Counted from the stretch's first letter, positions 7,187 through 13,295 are shown. The stretch is 13,507 nucleotides of DNA from JBEVNR01 sp040507985 (GCA_040507985.1 JBEVNR010000004.1:1-13507), one strand, 5' to 3'. Numbers and translations: made by a program. The notes: generated from the letters alone by a model not told the origin.

Positions 7187-8311
7187 TTAATTTATAACAT
7201 TGCCTTCTACGAGTCCCATAACGGCCTCCAAGGCGCGGTCTACGTCGTTTGGCGCGTGGTCCGCGTTAAAGGCGAAACGCAAGCGGGAAGCGTTCGGCGG
7301 CACGGCGGGAGGGCGAACGGCGGACACGACGACGCCTTGCCGCCGCATATGTTCCGCCGCGTCGACGGCACGCGTCTCGGCGCCGAATGTCACCGGAACC
7401 ACGGCGCCGGCGGGGGAGGGGAGGGAAAGGCGCGCGGCGAAGCGTTCGGCGGCGCGTCCGGCGCGGCGCACGCGCTCCGGATCGTCGGCGATAACGCGTA
7501 GCGCGGCGCGGGCGGCCGCTACGCAAGCGGGAGGCAAGGCGGTGGAAAAAATCACGCTGCGCATGTGGTTCAGGAAAAAATCCTTGACGCGCGCGTCGCA
7601 CAGCACGTATCCCCCGTAAGACCCCAGCGCTTTCGACAAGGTGCCGACGACGACGTCGGCGCCTTTGGGCGAAACGAATCCGACGCCGTGGGCATGGTCG
7701 ACGTAAAGCAAGGCGTCGTACGCTTTTGCCGCGTCCGATAGCGCCAAGATCGGCGCGGCGTCGCCGTCCATGCTAAATACGCTTTCCGTCATCACCACGC
7801 ATTTGCGATAGGCGGCGCGCTTTTTTTTGAGCAACTCGAGGCAATGCGCGGCGTCGTTATGGCGAAAACGCAGCAAATCGGCGCCGGAAAGGCGCGCCCC
7901 GTCGATCATGCAGGCGTGGGAAAATTTATCCGCCACAATGAGGTCGCCTTTTTGTGCCAGGGACGCGAGCGCCCCGACGTTCGTTAAATATCCGCTTCCC
8001 GCCAGCAAGCAGGCGTCATAGCCGTAATGCGCCGCAAGGTCGGTTTCCAGCGCCTCTAAATCCCCGTCGTTCCCCCCCGCCAGCCGCGACGCGCCGGCGC
8101 CGGCGCCCCGAAGGGCAATCGCGCTTTTTGCCGCTTCCGTCACGCTTGGATGCCGCCTCAACGAAAAATAATCGTTGGAATCGAACCTGAGCGCCCCGTC
8201 GTCCTGACGCAATCGCCGCAATCTTCCCTCTTGCGCGCGCGCGGCGAGGGACTCCGAAAAAAATCGATCGAAGGAGGTGGGCGCTGACGTTCGTGGGTAG
8301 GGTGAAGTCAT
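7187..8311 (-). CDS. bioF: 8-amino-7-oxononanoate synthase (BioF)
   Basis: This PLP enzyme of the alpha-oxoamine synthase family joins L-alanine and pimeloyl-ACP/CoA, the first committed step in building the biotin rings. From the ATG at 8311 it has 374 residues. Motifs are SNDYFSL (45-51), GAGASRLAGGN, DKFSHACMID with the PLP-stacking His132, TESVFSMDGD, VDHAHGVG (Asp205, His208) and GTLSKALGSYGG with the Schiff-base Lys227. The C-terminal RPPAVPPNASRLRF favours BioF over the related Kbl (threonine pathway) and HemA. A TTG at 8326 would add five residues; ATG is preferred. No other bio genes are in view, so bioF is unlinked here. It diverges from the toxin-antitoxin pair. A weak promoter (GGGACA, 17 bp, CATAAC; 8359-8331) may serve it. 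Confidence 0.88.
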   Translation of the reverse strand: MTSPYPRTSAPTSFDRFFSESLAARAQEGRLRRLRQDDGALRFDSNDYFSLRRHPSVTEAAKSAIALRGAGAGASRLAGGNDGDLEALETDLAAHYGYDACLLAGSGYLTNVGALASLAQKGDLIVADKFSHACMIDGARLSGADLLRFRHNDAAHCLELLKKKRAAYRKCVVMTESVFSMDGDAAPILALSDAAKAYDALLYVDHAHGVGFVSPKGADVVVGTLSKALGSYGGYVLCDARVKDFFLNHMRSVIFSTALPPACVAAARAALRVIADDPERVRRAGRAAERFAARLSLPSPAGAVVPVTFGAETRAVDAAEHMRRQGVVVSAVRPPAVPPNASRLRFAFNADHAPNDVDRALEAVMGLVEGNVIN

Positions 8312-8330
8312 GAATGAATAGGCCAATGTT

Positions 8331-8359
8331 TACGTTATGCTTAGGGCGGCGCCTTTTGT
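8331..8359 (-). promoter_or_regulatory. Possible bioF promoter
   Basis: On the minus strand GGGACA (4 of 6 to TTGACA), a 17-bp spacer and CATAAC (4 of 6 to TATAAT) lie 19 nt before the bioF ATG. Both hexamers are imperfect. It lies back to back with the stronger toxin promoter, so the two may influence each other. Confidence 0.35.
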
Positions 8360-8364
8360 CCCGC

Positions 8365-8393
8365 TTGAATTGTTGTGGCAAATAAGCTACAAT
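8365..8393 (+). promoter_or_regulatory. Promoter of the toxin-antitoxin operon
   Basis: TTGAAT (8365-8370), exactly 17 bp, then TACAAT (8388-8393, 5 of 6). Transcription should begin at about 8400-8401, on the toxin ATG at 8401, so the mRNA is probably leaderless. GTAACG (8395-8400) and CGTTAC (8421-8426) form an inverted repeat over the start, a candidate operator for the antitoxin or toxin-antitoxin complex. Confidence 0.6.
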
Positions 8394-8400
8394 GGTAACG

Positions 8401-8733
8401 ATGTATAGCATAGAGGAATACGTTACGAAAGAAGGAGATTCGCCGTTTGGCAAATGGCTTTTGTCGTTAAAAGATAAAAAGGCAAGAGCAAAAATAATGG
8501 CAAGGATTTCTCGCGCCCAACTCGGAAATCTCGGCGATTGGAAAAAGCTAAAGGGCGAAAACGGGTTGTTTGAAATGCGCGAGCATTACGGACAAGGATA
8601 CCGCGCTTACTTCTCTATTGTTAACGGGCAAATCGTATTGTTGCTGGCGGGGTCGGAAAAAAGCGATCAAAAAGTTGTCGTCCGTAAGGCAAAAGAATAT
8701 TTAGAAGACTATATAAAGAGGTCGCGACAATGA
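8401..8733 (+). CDS. RelE/ParE-superfamily toxin (addiction-module killer protein, HigB-like)
   Basis: This 110-residue small basic protein resembles the putative addiction-module killer group of the RelE/ParE superfamily, usually ribosome-dependent mRNA interferases. Visible family features are GKWLLSLKDKKARAKI (17-32), RISRAQLGNLGDWKKL (35-50), the strand FEMREHYGQGYRAYF (57-71) with Arg60 and Arg68 in catalytic-type positions, and LLAGSEKSDQ (81-90). An ATG three codons earlier (8392) lies inside the -10 box, so the ATG at 8401 is taken as the start. The stop overlaps the antitoxin start (ATGA), giving toxin-first order as in higBA. The gene is AT-richer than its metabolic neighbours, fitting recent gain. 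mRNA cleavage is family knowledge, not shown here. Confidence 0.88.
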   Translation: MYSIEEYVTKEGDSPFGKWLLSLKDKKARAKIMARISRAQLGNLGDWKKLKGENGLFEMREHYGQGYRAYFSIVNGQIVLLLAGSEKSDQKVVVRKAKEYLEDYIKRSRQ

Positions 8734-9035
8734 AACCTAGCAAACCGTTCGGCGAAACGACTGCCGCCGCCTTGGCCGACGACGAAACCGCATTGGCGTA
8801 TCTAGAGGAATGCCTTGCCGACGCCAATCCGGAACTCTTCACCTTGGCGCTGAGGCAAGTCGCGGACGCGCGGTTAGGGGGGATGACGGAACTTTCACGC
8901 GCTGCCGACTTAAACAGGGAAGCGCTGTACCGATCTCTCTCCGAAGACGGAAATCCTCGTTTTTACACCCTAAATAAAGTTTTGGCGGCTGTTGGGTTTC
9001 GTCTTTCCGTGGCGGCGATACACTCCCGCGCTTAA
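8730..9035 (+). CDS. Antitoxin with HTH domain (addiction-module antidote, HigA-like)
   Basis: This 101-residue protein matches the pattern of the antidote partner of the toxin above. The N-terminal half DDETALAYLEECLADANPE (17-35) corresponds to the family's usual AAYL-AL-EG-P segment. A lambda-repressor-like helix-turn-helix follows at about 48-93: MTELSRAADLNREALYRSLS (52-71), then EDGNPRFYTLNKVLAAVGF. It should bind the toxin and repress the shared promoter at 8365-8393. Its ATG overlaps the toxin TGA by four bases. AGAGG lies eight bases upstream, one of the clearer ribosome-binding sites in the window. It ends 19 bp from the convergent lpxI stop, with no obvious terminator between them. 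Confidence 0.9.
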   Translation: MKPSKPFGETTAAALADDETALAYLEECLADANPELFTLALRQVADARLGGMTELSRAADLNREALYRSLSEDGNPRFYTLNKVLAAVGFRLSVAAIHSRA

Positions 9036-9054
9036 TCTGTGAACGGTGCATTTT

Positions 9055-9882
9055 TCATAGGATTGCTATCCCCCACACGAATATCCCCAATTCGTCGGCT
9101 TTTTTGGTCATGGCGGCGCGATCGACGATAAGGGCGGCGCCCGCCTCGACGGCGACGCCGCGAAATCCGGCGGCGTGGGCGGCCAGAACGGTGTCGACGC
9201 CGACGGAAGGCAGGTCCACCCGCTCGTCCTGTCCGGTTTTTTTTGCCTTCACCAATATTGGGCCTTCGTCGGAACGCCGATATTGCCCGGCCCGCCGCAT
9301 CATGGCGTCGGTGCCCTCCGCTCCCTCGACGGCCAGAATCATCCCCTCTTCCACCGCCATGGCTTGCCCGACGTCGAAGCGCCCGAGCGCCCGCGCGGCC
9401 TCCATCGCATAGGCCATGTCTTGTACGTCGCGCGTAGTGGGAAGGCGTTGCGTCATGGCGCCTTCGGGAGCGATTGCGTCCTTTAGCGCGTCGTGGGCCT
9501 TGACGATAACGAAACCTTTTTCCTCAAAAAACGCCAGAACGGTTTCCAGCGCCGCGTTGTCGCCGGCGCGCCCCATTTTAATAAGTCTGGCGAGAAGCTT
9601 GGCGCCGTCGGCGTCGGGACGCACGTCGCTCCATTTTGGGCGGCGCAATCCTCCGGCGAACAGCAATTCCCCCACGCCTCGCTCTTTGAGCATGGCGACG
9701 GCCTTTCCCACCGCGCCGATGGGGAGGCACGCATGCGGGGAATTTTTTATTTCCGCTTGCAGCGCATTTTCGGGAAGCATCGACACGACGAAGGTCGGCC
9801 GGCCGGCCTCGGCGCAGGTGCGAACGATTTGCGCCGGCAAGGCCCCGCTTCCCGCGATGATTCCTAACGTAGTCGTCGTCAT
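9055..9882 (-). CDS. lpxI: UDP-2,3-diacylglucosamine pyrophosphatase LpxI
   Basis: This 275-residue protein hydrolyses UDP-2,3-diacylglucosamine to lipid X and UMP in lipid A synthesis, doing the job of LpxH by an unrelated fold. Motifs are a glycine-rich N-terminus GIIAGSGALP (7-16), IGAVGKAVAMLKERGV, LLFAGGLRRPKWSDVRPD (73-90), EGMILAVEGAEGTDAM (179-194), and VDLPSVGVDTVLAAHAAG followed by GVAVEAGAALIVD (242-254). The acidic Asp223 in this C-terminal block may be the catalytic-type residue, but I cannot confirm it without an alignment. The frame is open 16 codons upstream, but the ATG at 9882 is chosen: it overlaps the lpxA stop (ATGA) and starts right before the conserved motif. lpxB, the usual next gene, is missing; the toxin-antitoxin pair lies there instead. 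Confidence 0.93.
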   Translation of the reverse strand: MTTTTLGIIAGSGALPAQIVRTCAEAGRPTFVVSMLPENALQAEIKNSPHACLPIGAVGKAVAMLKERGVGELLFAGGLRRPKWSDVRPDADGAKLLARLIKMGRAGDNAALETVLAFFEEKGFVIVKAHDALKDAIAPEGAMTQRLPTTRDVQDMAYAMEAARALGRFDVGQAMAVEEGMILAVEGAEGTDAMMRRAGQYRRSDEGPILVKAKKTGQDERVDLPSVGVDTVLAAHAAGFRGVAVEAGAALIVDRAAMTKKADELGIFVWGIAIL

Positions 9883-10703
9883 GACGTTTTTGCTTTCGCT
9901 CCGGCGGCGTCGCCGTTTTTCGGGCGGCACAGGCCGCGTTCCGATTCGCGCTCCATAAAGGCGACGATCCGCGCCAACAAGGGATTATCCGCGTAGCGCT
10001 GCGCCGTTTCCGCCGTGCGTTGCTTGAGCGTGGCGTCTTCGCCGGCGTCGAACAATTCCGCAAAGGCTTTCAGCAATGATTGCACGTCTTTTTTGTCGAA
10101 GCCGCCGCGCTTGAGGCCGACGAGGTTTAGTCCGGCCAGGAACGCGCGGTCGCCGCTCGCCAGGCCGTAGGGAATGACGTCGCGTTCCACGCCGGCCAAC
10201 CCGCCGATCATGGCGTATTCCCCGATGCGCACGAATTGATGGACGGCGGCCAGCCCGCCGATGACGGCCCTGTCTCCCACGACGACGTGGCCGGCCAAGG
10301 TGGCGTTGTTGGCCATCACCACCCCGTCGCCCACCCGGCAATCGTGCGCCACGTGGCACGACGTCATCAGCAAGCAGTTTTTTCCGACGCGCGTCTCCAT
10401 GATTCCGCCTTCGGTGCCGCCGTTGACGGTGGCGCATTCGCGCACCACGGTGCCGTCGCCGATGATCGTGCGCGAGGGTTCGCCGTGATATTTCAGGTCT
10501 TGCGGCGGTCCTCCGACGACGGAAAACGGATGCAACCGGCAATTCGCCCCGATATGGGTGCGGTCGCCTATGACGACGTGGGATTGCAGGACGACGCCGG
10601 CGCCGACGGCGCTGTCGTCGCCGACGACGCAATACGGTCCGACATGCGCGGTCTCGTCGATGCGGGCGCTGCCGGCAATGACGGCGGTGGGGTGAATGGG
10701 CAT
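9879..10703 (-). CDS. lpxA: UDP-N-acetylglucosamine acyltransferase LpxA
   Basis: This 274-residue protein transfers a 3-hydroxyacyl chain from ACP to the 3-OH of UDP-GlcNAc, the first step of lipid A synthesis. The N-terminal two-thirds is a left-handed parallel beta-helix of hexapeptide repeats (IGDRTH, VGDGVV, VGDRAV and so on). Catalytic His120 is in CHVAHDCRVG (E. coli His125). The family motif GGPPQDLKYHGEPS is at 64-77, VHQF at 154-157 and GLNLVGLKRGGF near 191-202. Gly168 aligns with the E. coli Gly173 chain-length ruler, which suggests room for a long acyl chain (inference). The C-terminus is helical, with a short basic tail beyond the usual ~262 residues. The ATG is three bases after the fabZ stop, and the gene overlaps lpxI by four. 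Confidence 0.96.
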   Translation of the reverse strand: MPIHPTAVIAGSARIDETAHVGPYCVVGDDSAVGAGVVLQSHVVIGDRTHIGANCRLHPFSVVGGPPQDLKYHGEPSRTIIGDGTVVRECATVNGGTEGGIMETRVGKNCLLMTSCHVAHDCRVGDGVVMANNATLAGHVVVGDRAVIGGLAAVHQFVRIGEYAMIGGLAGVERDVIPYGLASGDRAFLAGLNLVGLKRGGFDKKDVQSLLKAFAELFDAGEDATLKQRTAETAQRYADNPLLARIVAFMERESERGLCRPKNGDAAGAKAKTS

Positions 10704-10706
10704 GGG

Positions 10707-11171
10707 TTATTTGTCTGCGATCATGGCGGTTAAGGTCGCTTCGGTGGTTTTTGCGTCGGCGACATAGGCTTCGCACGCGAATTTATGCACGTTCCGGCGT
10801 TGCTGCACCGGCCTCACGCGCAAATAGAGGCTGTCGCCCGGCGTGACGGGCTTGCGGAATTTCGCCTGTTCGATGGACATAAAATAGACGAGCCGATCTT
10901 TCGCGCTGTTTTCCTCCTCCATGCCCACATAAAGCGCGGCGGCTTGCGCCAGGGCTTCGACGATCAGCACGCCCGGCATGATCGGCGCCCCCGGAAAGTG
11001 TCCGTTGAAAAAATTTTCGTTGAAGGTGACGTTTTTAAGGGCGGTCAGCGACTCTCCCGAAATATATTCGACGATGCGGTCGACCAGCAGCATGGGGAAA
11101 CGGTGGGGAAGCATCTCCATCACCGCCGAAATGTCTTTCACGATGGCGTCGCGATTGCCGATGGCGGCCAT
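10707..11171 (-). CDS. fabZ: 3-hydroxyacyl-ACP dehydratase FabZ
   Basis: This 154-residue hot-dog-fold enzyme dehydrates 3-hydroxyacyl-ACP in fatty acid elongation and competes with LpxA for the same substrate pool, hence their common pairing. The catalytic pair is His58 (NGHFPGAPIMPG) and Glu72 (LIVEALAQ). The N-terminal motif MLPHRFPMLLVDRI at 20-33 and FRKPVTPGD are typical. Length is normal. AAAGG sits about eight bases before the ATG, a fair ribosome-binding site. It heads fabZ-lpxA-lpxI. In most Alphaproteobacteria lpxD precedes fabZ; here the neighbour on the same strand is an unrelated orphan gene closed by a terminator. Confidence 0.97.
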   Translation of the reverse strand: MAAIGNRDAIVKDISAVMEMLPHRFPMLLVDRIVEYISGESLTALKNVTFNENFFNGHFPGAPIMPGVLIVEALAQAAALYVGMEEENSAKDRLVYFMSIEQAKFRKPVTPGDSLYLRVRPVQQRRNVHKFACEAYVADAKTTEATLTAMIADK

Positions 11172-11220
11172 ATGGCGTACCTTTTTTTATCGTTGCCGCA
11201 GCGTTTTGCGTAATAAATTA

Positions 11221-11249
11221 GATATAATTTTTTTTTATTTCCCCGTAAA
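11221..11249 (-). promoter_or_regulatory. Possible promoter of fabZ-lpxA-lpxI
   Basis: On the minus strand TTTACG (-35, 4 of 6), 17 bp containing an A-tract, then TATATC (-10, 4 of 6), about 50 nt before the fabZ ATG. The -35 lies in the loop of an inverted repeat TTTCCC/GGGAAA (11238-11243 and 11250-11255). Position and the A-tract make it plausible; the hexamers are weak. Confidence 0.4.
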
Positions 11250-11319
11250 GGGAAACCTGCGCGTATGTAGGAAAACCTGCCGCGATGCGCGGAAAAAAAT
11301 CATGCCCAATCACGTTACG

Positions 11320-11341
11320 AAAAAAGCGACGCCTGCGCCGC
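11320..11341 (-). terminator. Intrinsic terminator of the 293-residue orphan gene
   Basis: On the minus strand GCGGCG (11341-11336), loop CAGG, CGTCGC (11331-11326), then TTTTTT (11325-11320). The six-pair GC stem (one G-U) plus U-run, 16 nt after the stop codon at 11358, is a standard rho-independent terminator. It separates this gene from the lpx operon. Confidence 0.75.
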
Positions 11342-11357
11342 GCGAAACATGGTATGG

Positions 11358-12239
11358 CTAAAGGTTGAAATTCGGGTCTTTCGCCTTCTTTTCCGCCAAA
11401 AATTTTGCGAAATCGTTGACGTTGACGGCAACGATTTGGACGTTGGAGAAAGTGGCCTGTGCGTTTGTGGCGCCGGATAAAAAGCTGGCAGCCATTGTAT
11501 ACACATCTGCGTCTTCTACGTTTCTATAGGCCCCATTCGATGATTTGCCCCGTCGGTGTCGCATAAAAATTAATGCGACCATAAAGGATGGTTGTTGATC
11601 TTTGGAAATATCCGAAGGAAGGTTCGGTTTTTGTTCGGGAAGCTTGTGATAGGCTTTTCCGGCAGGCGAATTCCACAGCACTTGAATGCTTCCCGGCGAA
11701 ATTTTGCGAAACTCATCGAATGCCTTGCTGAGTTTGTGCTCGACAGCGCGTGTTTGCAATGTATCTATTCTTAATATTTTCGTAAAATCCGCTGCGGAGG
11801 TTGTGCCGGCAGCTGAGGATGAACCGTGAAGGTCGCCGCTATTGAAGGAAAGCTTTCTCATGTTGCTTGTGCTAGCTATCTCCCCGGAAGATTTTTTTGC
11901 TTTATTCCAAGCGTCTCGATTAACGGCTAAGAATAGAAGGGAGCTTATCGAAAGATTCTCAGCAGAGGAAGCGTCGGTTAATTTTTTCTTCAATTTATCG
12001 TATGATTGCTGATCCGGCACTTTACATGTCTGTACATCTTCTCCTTTACAGACGTAGCAAATAACCCTGATGTGCGAACTTGGTGAGGCATTGTTTTTCC
12101 ATTCAGGCAGGTTTTCAGGAAGATCGTTAAGGCAGCCATACGGATCGCTAATATTGAGAGCCGTATCATACGAAAACCCGTTTTGTCCTAGATTCGCGAT
12201 CCATTGAGCTAAGCGAATTTCTTCGTCCGAACTTTCCAT
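11358..12239 (-). CDS. Unrecognised 293-residue protein
   Basis: I do not recognise this protein. It looks soluble and mixed alpha/beta. Visible features are Cys36, then a CxxC (Cys61-Tyr-Val-Cys64) with Cys72, a possible metal or disulfide site; a Lys-rich helix at 79-90; a low-complexity Ser/Gly/Ala linker at about 134-149; and a C-terminal half ending in VQIVAVNVNDFAKFLAEKK. The hydrophobic core SFMVALIFMRHRR at 218-230 may be a buried strand. The ATG at 12239 has no Shine-Dalgarno sequence. The frame stays open 25 codons further upstream (to 12314) and spells a hydrophobic leader-like stretch, but with no ATG, GTG or TTG. The N-terminus may therefore be misassigned or the gene damaged at its 5' end. 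Codon use looks AT-richer than the lpx genes. It ends in a good terminator. Confidence 0.7.
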   Translation of the reverse strand: MESSDEEIRLAQWIANLGQNGFSYDTALNISDPYGCLNDLPENLPEWKNNASPSSHIRVICYVCKGEDVQTCKVPDQQSYDKLKKKLTDASSAENLSISSLLFLAVNRDAWNKAKKSSGEIASTSNMRKLSFNSGDLHGSSSAAGTTSAADFTKILRIDTLQTRAVEHKLSKAFDEFRKISPGSIQVLWNSPAGKAYHKLPEQKPNLPSDISKDQQPSFMVALIFMRHRRGKSSNGAYRNVEDADVYTMAASFLSGATNAQATFSNVQIVAVNVNDFAKFLAEKKAKDPNFNL

Positions 12240-12516
12240 GACGATTGTTGCGATAAAAGAAGCGGAGCTAGCCTGGCAGTAAAACGCGGCAATAACGGCA
12301 GGATGGAAATTGCGTTAAGAGACGTTTAAAAAAGTTAACCCATCGTAATGCATGTTAAGACGTAATGCAAGCCGGATAAATGTTCCGTCAGGGAAAAGAC
12401 GTCAATCATTCAATCTTTATAGTGTTTTCCTTTAATGAATAACAACGAATCGTCATTCCCGCCTACGCGGGAATGACGAACATAAAAAACAGTGCAACGT
12501 ATGAAGAGGGAACGCT
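12240..12516. other. Intergenic region with short repeats and a dRS3-like element
   Basis: No gene is seen in these ~280 bases. A 9-bp direct repeat CGTAATGCA occurs at 12344-12352 and 12361-12369, 17 bp apart start to start. GGAAAA/TTTTCC flanks about 12388-12430. The perfect palindrome at 12450-12479 is listed separately. No convincing promoter for the 293-residue gene was found. Confidence 0.4.
12450..12479. repeat. dRS3-like palindromic repeat
   Basis: TCGTCATTCCCGC (12450-12462) and GCGGGAATGACGA (12467-12479) are perfect 13-bp arms around CTAC. The core fits ATTCCC-N8-GGGAAT, the consensus known as dRS3 in Neisseria and seen as dispersed elements in other proteobacteria. It sits between two accessory genes. 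It could act as a phage or element insertion target, or as an mRNA hairpin. A decayed relative lies at 779-807. Confidence 0.7.
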
Positions 12517-12642
12517 ATGCTAATAAACTTAATATATGAATTCTGCTTTTTGGTGTACATATCGAAGTTCGCAGCAAAAAAGATCAAAAATCCGACCGTT
12601 TTAGCTACGCCTGCCTATGGCTCAAAATTGCACGCGGCCTAG
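12517..12642 (+). CDS. Small ORF, 41 residues, possible membrane-associated peptide
   Basis: An ATG at 12517 opens a 41-codon frame. AGAGGG ends five bases before the ATG, a better ribosome-binding site than most large genes here have. The peptide starts MLINLIYEFCFLVYISKF (hydrophobic, about 17 residues), turns basic (AAKKIKN) and ends PTVLATPAYGSKLHAA, a layout like a small membrane peptide. The stop (TAG 12640-12642) overlaps the repressor's stop on the other strand, so the two genes meet tail to tail. Short AT-rich frames arise by chance, so the ribosome-binding site and peptide layout are the whole case. Confidence 0.35.
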   Translation: MLINLIYEFCFLVYISKFAAKKIKNPTVLATPAYGSKLHAA

Positions 12643-13286
12643 AGCGCGCCGAAGCGCCGCACCACTTTTCCGATCACGCAGATATCCCTTTCCGACACGT
12701 TGTAGGAACGGTAGTTGCGATTGTCGGGATGCACGTAAAAATTCGCCTGACGGTGCGAATAAAACCTCTCCAGCCGACGAATGGATATGTTGTGCTCGTC
12801 TTTTATGGCGTAGATGCCCGCCGAGAAGCTCGTCGGCGCCTTACGGTCGATCAGCAGAATTTCCTGCCGATGAATGGTCGGCTCCATTTCGTCCGATCGC
12901 ATGAAATACACGCACAATTCGCGCAAGTCTATGCCGGCGAAAGCGAAAAAATCCTTGGGTAAGTAATATTTATCGGAAAAAATTTCGCACTTCTCTACGG
13001 ATGTGGCATTGCTGAGCACTTCTATCGCCACGTATTCGGCGCGTCCGCGTAAATCCTTCTCTTCGCAATTTCCTTCGGTCAAGTAAGGAACGCTTACCTC
13101 CAGAGCGTTCGCCACCGCGCGTATCTTGTTCGTGGTGGGGTTGCACGCTTTGCCGTTCAGCATGTCGTAAATAAACGAACGCCCGACCTGGGCGCGCCGC
13201 GACAACTCCATGGGCGACAGGCGCTGGCGCTCCATTTCGTTTTTGAGCCTGTCTACCATTCGTTCGACGTGAGACTTTTCCTGCAT
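12639..13286 (-). CDS. XRE-family repressor with degenerate S24 (LexA/CI-like) domain
   Basis: This 215-residue protein has an N-terminal helix-turn-helix at about 10-68 (MELSRRAQVGRSFIYDMLNG is 26-45) and a C-terminal domain laid out like phage CI/LexA S24 peptidases. The signature is visible at 130-137 (RSDEMEPT, normally GDSMEPT), then HRQEILLIDRKAP, GIYAIKDEHNISIRRLER and YNVSERDICVIGKVV. The nucleophile Ser is replaced by Glu133, and the partner Lys (normally in VKRL) by Arg170. Self-cleavage is therefore not expected, although dimerisation may remain. A perfect TATAAT (13301-13296) lies nine bases before the ATG, so the mRNA is nearly leaderless. A palindrome in the upstream region suggests autoregulation. 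It is prophage- or island-type in style, but no phage genes are in view. Confidence 0.88.
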   Translation of the reverse strand: MQEKSHVERMVDRLKNEMERQRLSPMELSRRAQVGRSFIYDMLNGKACNPTTNKIRAVANALEVSVPYLTEGNCEEKDLRGRAEYVAIEVLSNATSVEKCEIFSDKYYLPKDFFAFAGIDLRELCVYFMRSDEMEPTIHRQEILLIDRKAPTSFSAGIYAIKDEHNISIRRLERFYSHRQANFYVHPDNRNYRSYNVSERDICVIGKVVRRFGAL

Positions 13287-13295
13287 GGTCGCAAA

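Noticed and set aside
7187..8311. Kbl (2-amino-3-ketobutyrate CoA ligase) or HemA instead of BioF
   Set aside because: The C-terminal RPPAVPPNASRLRF and N-terminal SNDYFSL/GAGASRLAGGN patterns favour BioF, there is no tdh neighbour for Kbl, and the protein is shorter than those relatives.
9985..10776. 263-residue minus-strand frame over lpxA
   Set aside because: Arg/His-rich, low-complexity translation of the lpxA region in another frame; lpxA itself has all hexapeptide and catalytic motifs.
12344..12479. CRISPR array
   Set aside because: Only two copies of a 9-bp repeat and a single palindrome; no regular repeat-spacer units and no cas genes.
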